Source: CAJQQY01 sp964352225 (GTDB lineage Bacteria > Bacteroidota > Bacteroidia > Chitinophagales > Saprospiraceae). Taken from it: a stretch of DNA of 46,269 nucleotides. Every line of letters begins with the position of its first letter. Position 1 is the stretch's first letter. Positions 8,445-17,329 of this stretch are shown here, piece by piece. Location: assembly GCA_964352225.1 (NCBI GenBank), contig CAYGRM010000012.1:1-46269 (forward strand). Direction: 5' to 3'. The notes beneath the pieces were generated by a model that saw only the letters and a list, made by a program, of their open reading frames with translations, was not told the DNA's origin and made no database searches. The translations under genes were made by a program, and so were the position numbers.

Positions 8445-10355
8445 TTATTTATAACTTCTCACGGAAGGTTTAACAAATTCAAATTCTAATTCTTCCTTGT
8501 GCAATTTAAAATCACCATCAACATATTCCCAAGCTGAAACATAAGAGTAATCTTCATCTACCCGAACCGCTTCGCCTTCATCAGTTTGATACTCTTCTCT
8601 AAAATGTGCTCCGCAAGATTCTTCTCTTTGCAAAGCATCCGTACACATCAAAATCCCCAATTCGATAAAGTCAGCCAAGCGAAGTCCTTTTTCTAACTCG
8701 GTATTCATCTCGTTCGCATCACCGGTGATTTTTACATCTTTCCAAAATTCATCACGGATTGATTTGATTTGTTGAAGCGCCTTTTCCAAACCATTTTTAT
8801 TACGACTCATCGCACATTCTTGCCACATCACTTTACCTAATTCTCTGTGAAAATGATCTACCGTTTTGGTTCCATTGATCGCAAGTATTTGTTGAACATA
8901 ATCTTTGACTTCTTTTTCTACTTTGGAAAATTCTGGATGGTCGGTTGATACATGATCATTTTTTAATTCTGAAGCGAGATAATTATTTATGGTATTTGGT
9001 AAAATAAAATATCCATCTACACTTGCTTGAAGTAAAGAATTGGCGCCTAACCGATTGGCTCCATGATCTGAAAAATTGCATTCTCCCACAGCATACAATC
9101 CTGGAATCGTAGTCATCAATTCATAGTCCACCCAAAGACCTCCCATTGAAAAATGAGCCGCTGGAGAAATCTGCATCGGCTCTTTATAAGCATCAACGCC
9201 AGTAATTTTTTTATACATTTTAAAAAGATTACCATATCGATCCTTTATCGTTTCTTCTCCAAATCTTGCAATCGCATGTTTAAAATCTAGGTAAACTGCA
9301 TTCTTTAATCTACCTACGCCAAAGCCAGCATCAATCCTTTCTTTAGCAGCTCGGGAAGCAATATCTCGTGGAGCTAAGTTTCCAAAACTGGGGTAACGTC
9401 TTTCTAAATAATAATCTCTTTCATCTTCTGGAATATCGTTTGCTTTTCGAGGATCATCTTTTTGTTTCGGAACCCAGATTCGTCCGTCATTTCTTAACGA
9501 CTCCGACATCAAAGTCAATTTGGATTGTGCTTCGCTTGACTGAGGCAAAGCTGTAGGATGAATTTGCGTAAAACTTGGTGCTGCGAAAAACGCCCCTCTT
9601 TTATGTGCCTTCCAGAGAGCGCTTCCATTACAACCTATCGCCAAAGTGGACAATCTAAAAACTCTAGAATAACCTCCTGTTGCCAAAACAACTGCATCGG
9701 CAGCAAAGCGTTTTATTTCACCAGTCACCAAATCTCTTGCAATGATTCCTTTAGCTTTTCCATCAACGACGACCAAGTCCAACATTTCTGTTCGAGGAAA
9801 CATCGTTACTTTTTTTGCCCGAACCATTTTATATAATTGCGAGTAAGCAGCTAGTAAAAGTTGTTGTCCAGTTTGTCCTCTAGCATAAAATGTTCTTTGC
9901 ACTTGTACCCCTCCAAAACTTCGATTCACTAAAACACCTCCATACTCTCTGGCAAACGGAACCCCTTGCTGAGTGTAATGATCGATCAAGGGTGCTGATA
10001 ATTCAGCGAGTCGGTAAGTGTTGGCCTCTCGCGAACGGAAGTCTCCTCCCTTGAGTGTATCGTAAAACATTCGATAAACACTATCGCCATCATGTTGATA
10101 ATTTTTGGCCGCATTAATTCCACCTTGCGCTGCCACCGAGTGCGCACGTCGAGCGGAATCTTGATAGCAAAAACATTGTACATCATATCCTAATTCTGCC
10201 AGCGTTGCCGCAGCTCCTGCCCCCGACAACCCCGAACCAACTACGATAATATTTAGTTTTTTCTTATTGGCTGGATTGATCAATTTACTGTGTACTTGAT
10301 AATTTCGCCATTTTTCTTCTAGTCTTCCTTCCGGAATTTTTGCATCTAAAATCAT
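8445..10355 (-). CDS. sdhA: Succinate dehydrogenase / fumarate reductase flavoprotein subunit
   Basis: Catalytic subunit of complex II, 636 residues, interconverting succinate and fumarate at a covalently bound FAD. It shows the dinucleotide-binding loop GSGLSGAGAAA (from about residue 40), the FAD-linking histidine motif AHSVAAQGGINA (H72), the substrate-site region with SFTQIHPTALP and RDIASRAAKERI, and the late FAD-binding stretch GLYAVGECNFSDHGANRLGANSL. The length fits the Bacteroidota form with an extended C-terminus. It begins 10 bp after the sdhC stop, a clear operon arrangement. Nothing appears broken. Confidence 0.95.
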   Translation of the reverse strand: MILDAKIPEGRLEEKWRNYQVHSKLINPANKKKLNIIVVGSGLSGAGAAATLAELGYDVQCFCYQDSARRAHSVAAQGGINAAKNYQHDGDSVYRMFYDTLKGGDFRSREANTYRLAELSAPLIDHYTQQGVPFAREYGGVLVNRSFGGVQVQRTFYARGQTGQQLLLAAYSQLYKMVRAKKVTMFPRTEMLDLVVVDGKAKGIIARDLVTGEIKRFAADAVVLATGGYSRVFRLSTLAIGCNGSALWKAHKRGAFFAAPSFTQIHPTALPQSSEAQSKLTLMSESLRNDGRIWVPKQKDDPRKANDIPEDERDYYLERRYPSFGNLAPRDIASRAAKERIDAGFGVGRLKNAVYLDFKHAIARFGEETIKDRYGNLFKMYKKITGVDAYKEPMQISPAAHFSMGGLWVDYELMTTIPGLYAVGECNFSDHGANRLGANSLLQASVDGYFILPNTINNYLASELKNDHVSTDHPEFSKVEKEVKDYVQQILAINGTKTVDHFHRELGKVMWQECAMSRNKNGLEKALQQIKSIRDEFWKDVKITGDANEMNTELEKGLRLADFIELGILMCTDALQREESCGAHFREEYQTDEGEAVRVDEDYSYVSAWEYVDGDFKLHKEELEFEFVKPSVRSYK

Positions 10356-10365
10356 ATTTTAATTC

Positions 10366-11025
10366 CTATTTGAAATAAACAATAAATGGAATGATCCCAA
10401 ACAAAATGGAAATCACCAATGCATAAACTAAAGCTACTTTTGATAAAATCCTCAATCCTTCTTTATGATAAAAACCGAGTGTTTTAAAAGCACTTTTTAA
10501 TCCATGATGCAAATGAAATCCTAAAGGAATCATCAACAAGGAATAAAATATTACGTAAAATATATTGTGAAATAAACTACTCGTCACTTCGTAAACATCT
10601 TTGTTCCCCAAGTCATCAACTCCTACTCCCTCTCCCATTCCTAATTTTATTCTTGCCCAAAAATTAGCCAAATGCACTACGATAAATATCAAAATAAATG
10701 TTCCGATCAAACCCATATTTTGCGATGCCCAAGAACTATTTTCTTGCGTGTGATTGATGGCATACTTATCTGGTTTTGCTTTTTTATTTCTAATGGTTAC
10801 TAATAATGCATAGATCACATGTAGAATAATTGACAAGTATAATGCATAAGCCACCAACTTGATTAATGGATTTTCACGCAATAAAGTCGAGTAGGAATTA
10901 TACATTTCTCTTGCCATTTCTTCTGGTAAAAGTAAAATGCAATTAGCGGAAAGATGTACGATCAAAAATATGCACAGAAATAAACCTGTGGCTGCGATCA
11001 TACTTTTTCTAAAAAATAAATTCAT
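10366..11025 (-). CDS. sdhC: Succinate dehydrogenase cytochrome b subunit
   Basis: Membrane anchor of complex II, 219 residues with five predicted transmembrane helices, as in single-subunit (type B) anchors that carry two hemes. Conserved-looking histidines lie in the helices (IVHLSANC, ILHVIYALL, IVHLANFW and LHHGLKSAF) and could ligate heme. It transfers electrons between the SdhB clusters and menaquinone. It is the first gene of the sdhC-sdhA-sdhB set, tightly coupled to sdhA. Upstream, the 289-bp spacer to aspartase holds an A/T-rich hairpin and a GC-rich patch. Confidence 0.92.
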   Translation of the reverse strand: MNLFFRKSMIAATGLFLCIFLIVHLSANCILLLPEEMAREMYNSYSTLLRENPLIKLVAYALYLSIILHVIYALLVTIRNKKAKPDKYAINHTQENSSWASQNMGLIGTFILIFIVVHLANFWARIKLGMGEGVGVDDLGNKDVYEVTSSLFHNIFYVIFYSLLMIPLGFHLHHGLKSAFKTLGFYHKEGLRILSKVALVYALVISILFGIIPFIVYFK

Positions 11026-11101
11026 ATTGTTTTCTTATTTACTCATGTTTCGTTGCTAAATTAGATTCGTTTTAGATTCTTATTTTGGTGGATGAATTGA
11101 A

Positions 11102-11135
11102 GGTTGTTCTTTTTTTCATTGAAAAAAAAAGAACC
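11102..11135 (-). terminator. T/A-rich hairpin between aspartase and sdhC
   Basis: An inverted repeat (GGTT, one mismatch, TTC and a T-run, 3-nt loop, then an A-run with GAACC) gives a stem of about 15 bp that carries its own U-tract on either strand. It lies 180 bp after the aspartase stop and 77 bp before the sdhC start, so it could end the aspartase transcript. Confidence 0.5.
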
Positions 11136-11159
11136 AAAAAATGCTAGGTGAAAAAAATG

Positions 11160-11222
11160 CTTTTCTCAAAGCAGACGCCCGCGCCCTCATTTTTCACCGA
11201 TCCTCGCCCGCTCCTTTCTACT
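11160..11222. other. GC-rich patch in an AT-rich spacer
   Basis: The bases around 11171-11215 are strikingly C/G-rich (ACGCCCGCGCCCTC and TCCTCGCCCGCTCC) compared with the rest of the spacer. No reading frame is convincing. It may be a dispersed intergenic repeat or the end of a lost insertion; a single copy cannot decide. Confidence 0.4.
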
Positions 11223-11314
11223 CATGGTTTTCCTTCCAATTTTTATTTCTCTTGATAAAAGTCAAAACTTAAATAACTCAAATAAAATTAAATCGTTAGC
11301 CGCTGGAACTACAG

Positions 11315-12739
11315 TTATTTATATAATTGAGCTTTGTATTCTGGGTGCATTAAATTATCGATACTCAAAATTCTATCAAGTTCTTCTTTCGACAAAAGTT
11401 CCTTTTCCAAAACTAATTCTTGAACTGTTTTGCCAGTTGCTGCCGCTTCTTTGCCGATCAAATCACCCTTATGATGTCCAATGTATGGATTCAAAAAAGT
11501 AATCAGACCGATAGAATTCAAAACCATTTGTTTGGTATGATCTTCATTTGCGGTGATCCCGTCAATACATTTATCTGCGAGAGTGACACATGCATTAGAA
11601 AGCAATTCTACTGACTCAAAAAGGCATTGAGCTAAAACTGGCTCCATCACGTTTAATTGTAATTGTCCTGCTTCTGCTGCAAATGAAATCGTCACATCGT
11701 TTCCAATAATTTTAAAACAGACTTGATTGACTACTTCGGAAATGACTGGATTTACTTTGGCTGGCATGATAGAGGAACCTGCTTGCATTTTGGGAAGATT
11801 AATTTCATTAAATCCACATCTTGGACCAGAGGATAATAATCGAAGGTCATTGCAAATTTTGGATAACTTAACTGCTGTTCTTTTTAATCCTCCAGAAATC
11901 ATCACATAGTCTCCTGTATCGGAAGTGGCTTCAATTAAATTCTCTGCTTTGACAAAACTTGCATGAGTCAATGCCGCTAATTTTCCAATAGAAATTTCGG
12001 AAAAACCTTTAGGTGCATTTACTCCAGTTCCTATGGCGGTTGCTCCTAAGTTTACTTCCAAGATTAAATCTCGACAATTTTTCAAGTTCTTAGTTTCCTC
12101 TTTTAAATTAGCTGCCCAAGCACCAAACTCATCACCTAAAGACATAGGAACGGCATCTTGTAGTTGCGTTCTTCCCATCTTTAAGACTTGAGAAAACTCC
12201 GCTGATTTTTTGTCCAAACTTATGATCAAATGATTTATTTTTTCCAAAAGCTGATTCATATAATAATAGATCGCCACTCGAAATCCAGTTGGATAAGCAT
12301 CATTGGTAGATTGTGATTTATTCACATGATCGTTAGGATTCAAAATATCATAACTTCCTTTTGGGTAGCCATGAAGTTCCAAACCAACATTGGCGATTAC
12401 TTCATTAGCATTCATATTTACAGAAGTTCCCGCTCCACCTTGAAAAGAATCTGTTGGAAAAAAGGGAGTGTATTTTGGCAAATTATTTAAAATTTCATCG
12501 CAAGCTTGGATAATCATATCTGCCTTTTCTGAAGGAATTGAACCGATATCTTTATTAGCAAAGGCACAGGCCTTTTTTGTCAAAATCAAGCCTTTGACAA
12601 AGATGGCTGAATCGCCCACTTTTGAGTTGGATATTTTAAAATTATCAATAGCACGTTGAGTATGGATGCCGAAATAGTTATCATTACTGATTTCCATTTC
12701 ACCTAGTAGGTCAATTTCAATTCTTGTTTTGGACATCAT
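11315..12739 (-). CDS. aspA: Aspartate ammonia-lyase
   Basis: Cytoplasmic enzyme of 474 residues splitting L-aspartate into fumarate and ammonia. It belongs to the aspartase/fumarase superfamily: the signature GSSIMPAKVNP (about residues 319-329) is the flexible catalytic loop, and GRTQLQDAVPMSLGDEFGAW is the second conserved region. The opening, with GEMEISNDNYFGIHTQRAIDNFKIS, and the length point to aspartase rather than class II fumarase. Two adjacent ATG codons are available (12739 and 12736). It is upstream of sdhC on the same strand, so its fumarate product feeds directly into the neighbouring complex II. A 421-bp spacer separates it from the divergent thioredoxin-like gene. Confidence 0.92.
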   Translation of the reverse strand: MMSKTRIEIDLLGEMEISNDNYFGIHTQRAIDNFKISNSKVGDSAIFVKGLILTKKACAFANKDIGSIPSEKADMIIQACDEILNNLPKYTPFFPTDSFQGGAGTSVNMNANEVIANVGLELHGYPKGSYDILNPNDHVNKSQSTNDAYPTGFRVAIYYYMNQLLEKINHLIISLDKKSAEFSQVLKMGRTQLQDAVPMSLGDEFGAWAANLKEETKNLKNCRDLILEVNLGATAIGTGVNAPKGFSEISIGKLAALTHASFVKAENLIEATSDTGDYVMISGGLKRTAVKLSKICNDLRLLSSGPRCGFNEINLPKMQAGSSIMPAKVNPVISEVVNQVCFKIIGNDVTISFAAEAGQLQLNVMEPVLAQCLFESVELLSNACVTLADKCIDGITANEDHTKQMVLNSIGLITFLNPYIGHHKGDLIGKEAAATGKTVQELVLEKELLSKEELDRILSIDNLMHPEYKAQLYK

Positions 12740-13066
12740 TTATTTTTTATAAATCCCTAAAATAAATACAACTATTATTAGCGCCTGGGATTGAATGGCT
12801 ATGCATGGAGTTATCTTGGCAAAGCTATTATCTTAACCTTAAGTATATATTTTGAAAAGTAATTGTGGAGCAAAAAATCAATCATTATAATTGGTAATGA
12901 AAAGATAGAATTTTTTCTTTTATTTTTTATGATTGAATAATAAATAAATTCCCCAAGGTAGAACCAAGATTTTAATTCAACTTTTGATTCCTATTCTTTT
13001 AATTGCCTCTACTTTACTTCATCTTTTAGAGAACATAAATGTAGTAGAGAGGATCAAAAATAAAGG

Positions 13067-13100
13067 TGACAAATGTCATTTTTTAGGTTGACAAAAGTCA
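13067..13100. promoter_or_regulatory. Tandem TGAC-N4-GTCA boxes (CRP/FNR-like)
   Basis: Two palindromes with the same half-sites and spacing, TGACAAATGTCA at 13067-13078 and TGACAAAAGTCA at 13089-13100. Their centres are exactly 22 bp apart, two helical turns. The form TTGAC-N4-GTCAA is that of CRP/FNR/DNR-family operators. They lie 60-95 bp before the thioredoxin-like gene and about 330 bp before divergent aspA. The rest of the 12740-13160 spacer shows no gene; a TAnnTTTG-like box on the minus strand sits at 13055-13062. Confidence 0.55.
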
Positions 13101-13160
13101 AGGTTTAGTGAAAGAATAAAGACTTCTTTTAATCTTTTAAAAATAAAAAAAAGATGTAAA

Positions 13161-13397
13161 ATGAAAGATGTAAAAATTCTTGGAACTGGTTGTCCAAAGT
13201 GTAAACAAACTACCTCAATCGTTGAAAAAGCTATCGAGGAACTTGGTCTAACCGATGTAAATATTGAAAAGGTGGAAGACATCATGAAAATAATGGAATA
13301 CAATGTCATGTCAACACCAGCTGTAGTGATCGATGGTGAAATAAAAATAAAAGGAAGAGTCCCAACTGTAAATGAATTAAAAGAACTGTTGAATTAA
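13161..13397 (+). CDS. Thioredoxin-like small disulfide protein
   Basis: Compact thioredoxin-fold protein of 78 residues with an N-terminal redox motif GCPKC (C11, C14) and a cis-proline region STPAVVIDGEIKIKGRVP. It matches the family of small redox-active disulfide proteins (thioredoxin_3 type), whose genes often sit beside DUF318/ArsP-type permeases. The permease gene starts 7 bp later, so the two form an operon. The likely role is delivery or exchange of thiols or a bound metal(loid) with the permease partner; this is inferred from neighbourhood. The upstream tandem palindromes are candidate control sites. Confidence 0.85.
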   Translation: MKDVKILGTGCPKCKQTTSIVEKAIEELGLTDVNIEKVEDIMKIMEYNVMSTPAVVIDGEIKIKGRVPTVNELKELLN

Positions 13398-13404
13398 AAT
13401 AATT

Positions 13405-14382
13405 ATGTTTGATTGGTTACAACAGTTGGCAGATTGGTTGGTGTATGAACAATTTGGTTTAGCCAAAGGAGAACATTTATCGGAAGCTTTAAATTTCTTT
13501 TTTTACGACAGCATCAAAATTTTGCTTTTACTTTTTCTTGTAATCTTTTTTATGGGAATAGTCAATAGTTATTTCCCCGTAGAAAAGGTTCGAAATTTTC
13601 TTTCTCGCAATAAACTATATGGAGCAGAATATCTAATGGCTTCTGCTTTTGGAGTGGTTACACCTTTTTGTTCTTGTTCTTCTGTACCATTATTTATTGG
13701 GTTTGTTCGAGGAGGTATTCCTTTGGGAGTTACGTTTGCTTTTTTGATAACATCTCCTTTGGTCAATGAAGTTGCCATAGGACTTTTTGTTGGGTTGTTT
13801 GGTTTAAAAATAACTATCATTTATGTGGCAAGTGGAGTACTCTTAGGAATGACAGCTGGACTAATACTATCAAAATTTAAACTTGAAAGATTTCTTACAC
13901 CATGGGTGAAAAATGTCTTAGCCAATTCGCAAAAAGAAAGTGAAGCCTTCGAAGTTAAACAAACTCCTTTCCTTCAACGGTTGCCAATCATTTGGGCAGA
14001 AGTATTGAATATATTAAAGGGTGTCATTCCATATGTTATTATTGGAATTGGGATAGGTGCTCTGATGCACGGTTACATTCCAGAAGGGTTCTTTGAGCAG
14101 TATATGAATAAAGAAAATCCCCTTGCTGTTCCTATTGCAACCATCATTGCTGTTCCCATGTATTCAAATGCTTCAGGGGTATTACCTATTGTTCAAGTAT
14201 TGGTTAGTAAAGGAATTCCACTCGGGACAGCCATTGCTTTTATGATGGGGGTAGTTGGTTTGTCAATTCCAGAAGCGATGTTGCTTAAAAAAGTAATGAG
14301 CTTAAAACTAATAGGAATTTTCTTTGGCGTAGTGACAATATGTATTATTATTTCAGGCTATATTTTTAATCTGATTTTTTAG
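13405..14382 (+). CDS. DUF318/ArsP-type permease
   Basis: Inner-membrane permease of 325 residues with about eight to ten hydrophobic helices. It carries the family motif TPFCSCSSVPLF (C89, C91) and, in the second half, the internally repeated counterpart VPMYSNASGVLP, as in two-repeat DUF318 permeases. The family includes exporters of trivalent organoarsenicals (ArsP) and putative copper or zinc permeases, so export of a toxic metal(loid) is likely and the substrate unknown. It overlaps no gene but is only 7 bp behind the thioredoxin-like gene. A broken AraC-type HTH follows 10 bp later. Confidence 0.8.
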   Translation: MFDWLQQLADWLVYEQFGLAKGEHLSEALNFFFYDSIKILLLLFLVIFFMGIVNSYFPVEKVRNFLSRNKLYGAEYLMASAFGVVTPFCSCSSVPLFIGFVRGGIPLGVTFAFLITSPLVNEVAIGLFVGLFGLKITIIYVASGVLLGMTAGLILSKFKLERFLTPWVKNVLANSQKESEAFEVKQTPFLQRLPIIWAEVLNILKGVIPYVIIGIGIGALMHGYIPEGFFEQYMNKENPLAVPIATIIAVPMYSNASGVLPIVQVLVSKGIPLGTAIAFMMGVVGLSIPEAMLLKKVMSLKLIGIFFGVVTICIIISGYIFNLIF

Positions 14383-14391
14383 GATTATAAA

Positions 14392-14621
14392 ATGAATGAC
14401 TCTATAGGTGAAAAAAAGATACCCTTAGCTAGATTACAAAGGGCTGTAAAAATGAATCGAACACAACTCCACAATCAACTAAAAGCCTTAACAAGTTTGT
14501 CCACAGTAAAATTATGAAAAACGTTCGAAGAGAAATAGATTACTATGTTGGGTATAAATACCCTAGTCATTTTTCGAGTAATTTTAAAAATACATTTGGA
14601 ATGGCTACTAGTGAAGTGTAA
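14392..14621 (+). pseudogene. Relic of an AraC-family DNA-binding domain
   Basis: An ATG frame (NRTQLHNQLKALTSLSTVKL) ends at a TGA, and a second frame directly continues with NVRREIDYYVGYKYPSHFSS, then NFKNTFGMATSEV and a stop. Together these match the two helix-turn-helix units of an AraC regulator: LHxxLKALT at the start and VGYxxPSHFSxxFKxxFGxxPSE at the end. A frameshift near 14515 and loss of some 20 residues between the units break it. Nothing is left of an effector domain. It may be a decayed regulator of the permease operon. Confidence 0.7.
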
Positions 14622-14650
14622 TTTTATGATAGGGAATAATTCCAAAAAAT

Positions 14651-14686
14651 AACAAGCCAATTACAAATTAATGCAATTGGCTTGTT
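14651..14686 (-). terminator. Terminator of the S9 peptidase gene
   Basis: A perfect 12-bp stem (AACAAGCCAATT and its complement, 12-nt loop) lies 20 bp beyond the peptidase stop. On the minus strand it is followed by ATTTTTTGG, giving the U-run of an intrinsic terminator. No U-run follows it on the plus strand. Confidence 0.85.
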
Positions 14687-14705
14687 AAAAAAGATAACAA
14701 TATAT

Positions 14706-16709
14706 TTACATTTTCAATTCTTTAGTTACCTCTTCTAAAAAGTCAAACCAAGTTTGATAGAAAACCACCGTATTCTCTAATCCTTTGATTCCATGACCTT
14801 GTCCTTCAAACTTAACTAGCTTAACATTTTTATCATACTTCATCAAACTATCGGCCATCATGGTGCTTCCTTCAATTGGCACTCGACTATCATTAGTTCC
14901 ATGCGTAAGGAGAAGGTGTCCTTTCATTTTGTCTGCATGGTATAATGGTGAACGATCATTAAGTTTTGCTGCCTCCGTTTTTGGATCTCCGGCTTCGAGA
15001 GTTACCCAATCTGGAATATTACAATTTTCATAAAAATGAACGATGTCCGAAAATCCTGCATGGCTAATTCCGAATCCCCAATCAAAATCTACTTTATTTC
15101 CATTAATCTCTCCTGGAAAAGTTAAGGTTCTCATCGTGGCATATCCTCCATGACTTCCTCCAAATACACCAATATTTTTTGCTGGAATATTAAGTTTTTC
15201 AGAAATATACTTAGCAGCGTAAAATACATCGATGATTTCATTTCCACCTAAATCCTTATCATTCAAAGCTGCGAAATCTTTTCCAAAACCACTACTTCCA
15301 CGTGGAGAAGGACTCAAAACATAAATGCCGGCATCGGCTAATATTTGATATCGGGTACTAAAATTATTTCCTCCTCCATAGAAGGATTGAATCATGACAA
15401 TTTGATCTTTAGCTGGAAGTGGATTTTTAGGCTTGTATAAGTACGCGTGAAGTTCACGATTTTTTCCAGTTGCAGGATCAATATCAAAGGTTGGATAAGT
15501 GATGCGTTCTGGAGTAGCCTTGTAAATTTTTTCCTTTAATTCTGTAGGTACATCCACAATGGTTTTAGAAGTCAATTTATCCTTTGAAACAATCATTTCA
15601 TCTATTCGAAACATAGAAGAATTAGATCCAGCAGACACCATCATTTTATCTCCATCTGAATCATAAACACCTATTGAAACATCACTAGCTTTCTGCATGA
15701 CAATATCACCTGAAGGCAAATCCATCAAATAAATTTGAGTTTCGATTGGTGATGAAGTCGTGGCAAACATATATTTTTTTCCCTCAATGGTAACGATTTC
15801 TGAAGTCCCTAAATCTGTTGTAAACTTGGTTAATTGGTTTGATTTTTTAGTTAAAATATTATAACTATAAATATTTCTAAAACCGTCTTCATTCGAAACA
15901 TACATAAAGGTGTTATTATCCAACCACTCTTTGAATACTCCTGGAGAACTTCTTTTTTGAGAAGCATCTGTTAATAGAGTTTGTGTTTTTTGATCAAAAT
16001 CGATATACATAATATTACCATATGCTCGATCGGCATCTTTGAGTGCAGTCACTACAACACCTTTCCCTTCTGGCTGCCAACTAGGCGCTCCCCAAGTATA
16101 TCGCATATCTTTTTTGTCCTGAATAATTTTAGTTTCCTCATTCGTAGTTAAATCTAATATTCTTAGTTCGCCTAATCGATTTGCCTTGGTTCCTAACCTA
16201 GTGACATAGGCGACTTTGGTTCCAGCTTCGTCCCATCGATAGCCAAAGATGTAAGGTACATCAGTCAGTTTTTCTACTTTTCCAGTTTTAGGATCAAGAC
16301 GTGTAAGATTAGTTACTTCATCATTAATTTCATCCCCTGTCCAATAAAGATGATCGTCATTTTTATTGTATCGAATTCCCCAAACATTTCTAGTGGAGTA
16401 ATCAATGTCGGAGATTTTTTTTCCTTTGGTCAAATCGGGGTTGCCAGTAAGATCTAGTTCTAAGAGATCGGTAGTGGCTCCTCTTTTCATATAGTATAAT
16501 TTTCCTGCAGCATAAAATGGGTTGAACCCGCTGTACGGAAACCCTTCAATGTAAGGAGTCAAATCAATGGTTCTTCCTTTAAAAGAAACCATTCTAGAAT
16601 TATCTTTTTCGGTAGTTGTTAAAGTTTCTTCAGCAGGTTGTCCTTCTCCTCCGCAACTGAGTAATCCGACAAAACAAAAACTTATTAATAAGAACTTAAG
16701 CAATTTCAT
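14706..16709 (-). CDS. S9 family peptidase, lipoprotein
   Basis: Predicted serine peptidase of the prolyl oligopeptidase family, 667 residues. A lipobox (VGLLSCGG, C19) predicts membrane anchoring outside the cytoplasm. Residues of about 50-400 form WD40-like beta-propeller blades (SDIDYSTRNVWGIRYNKNDDH and similar). The C-terminal alpha/beta hydrolase has the nucleophile motif GGSHGG (S519), the acid region HGTNDSRVP and the histidine in GQGHGI, so the catalytic triad is intact. The order of motifs fits the acylaminoacyl/dipeptidyl peptidase subgroup that clips dipeptides or blocked residues from short peptides. It is monocistronic, with its own promoter-like box and terminator. No link to the carbohydrate locus is seen. 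Confidence 0.88.
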   Translation of the reverse strand: MKLLKFLLISFCFVGLLSCGGEGQPAEETLTTTEKDNSRMVSFKGRTIDLTPYIEGFPYSGFNPFYAAGKLYYMKRGATTDLLELDLTGNPDLTKGKKISDIDYSTRNVWGIRYNKNDDHLYWTGDEINDEVTNLTRLDPKTGKVEKLTDVPYIFGYRWDEAGTKVAYVTRLGTKANRLGELRILDLTTNEETKIIQDKKDMRYTWGAPSWQPEGKGVVVTALKDADRAYGNIMYIDFDQKTQTLLTDASQKRSSPGVFKEWLDNNTFMYVSNEDGFRNIYSYNILTKKSNQLTKFTTDLGTSEIVTIEGKKYMFATTSSPIETQIYLMDLPSGDIVMQKASDVSIGVYDSDGDKMMVSAGSNSSMFRIDEMIVSKDKLTSKTIVDVPTELKEKIYKATPERITYPTFDIDPATGKNRELHAYLYKPKNPLPAKDQIVMIQSFYGGGNNFSTRYQILADAGIYVLSPSPRGSSGFGKDFAALNDKDLGGNEIIDVFYAAKYISEKLNIPAKNIGVFGGSHGGYATMRTLTFPGEINGNKVDFDWGFGISHAGFSDIVHFYENCNIPDWVTLEAGDPKTEAAKLNDRSPLYHADKMKGHLLLTHGTNDSRVPIEGSTMMADSLMKYDKNVKLVKFEGQGHGIKGLENTVVFYQTWFDFLEEVTKELKM

Positions 16710-16775
16710 GATTAGTTATTTTTTTTGAAAAAATGGGTTTTAAATTAAAGAGTATTTCTATAGGTAAAAGTTGCT

Positions 16776-16809
16776 CAAAGATAAGAAGTCTTGCTTGATT
16801 TTAGTCCAA
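16776..16809 (-). promoter_or_regulatory. Candidate promoter of the S9 peptidase gene
   Basis: On the minus strand TATCTTTG (16776-16783) fits the Bacteroidota -7 consensus TAnnTTTG, with a TTG (16807-16809) 23 bp upstream as a possible -33 element. It is 67 bp before the start codon. Confidence 0.4.
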
Positions 16810-17329
16810 GATTACAGATTAGACTTGATTCGATAAGATTTAGTTTGGATAAAATTTGTCTTTTGTTTTCCTATATACAAAACTGATGTTGAAAAACTCA
16901 ATTACCTAAAACCAATTTTGGGAAAACATAATACTCAATCATACAAAAGCACAAATTCGACAAGCCAAAAACTATCCACATAACAATAATCCTACAATTG
17001 GAATAAAAATAGGAAACGTCTGCATTCCCTCAGATTTAGGAACTGATTTTTAAGTTCTTGTTTTGCTATAATGTAGCCTAAATTACCCTACTAATATTTA
17101 GAAAAAAGATAAAATTCTATTGTTATTCATTATTTCAAAAGTTCAAAAATTTGTTCAATGATAAGTTTTCAAAAATTTGTAAAAAAGTGATTTTCATCAA
17201 TCAATGAGTAAGTAATAAAATCCCGATATAAAAAGATTATGGAAAATTTCTGATGCATTTTACATACAAGGTATAATTCACTTATTTACCTTTACTTTTT
17301 TACATTTCTTCTTTTTAAATAATTTGTCG
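16810..17329. other. Gene-free spacer before the SLC13 transporter
   Basis: About 520 bp of AT-rich DNA between divergent genes. I see no RNA gene and no strong hairpin. A 47-codon open stretch at 16910-17053 lacks a start codon and a recognisable domain. The transporter promoter must lie here, but no clear TAnnTTTG box was found. Confidence 0.5.

Noticed and set aside
11224..11502. Plus-strand frame of 92 codons
   Set aside because: Most of it lies antisense to aspartase and has no domain similarity.
13152..13172. Two GATGTA units near the thioredoxin-like start
   Set aside because: Spacing is 15 bp rather than 11, the second lies inside the coding sequence, and no paired units or TAnnTTTG box follow at the right distance.
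16910..17053. 47-codon open stretch that could be a protein remnant
   Set aside because: It has no start codon and no recognisable domain, and is short enough to occur by chance in AT-rich DNA.
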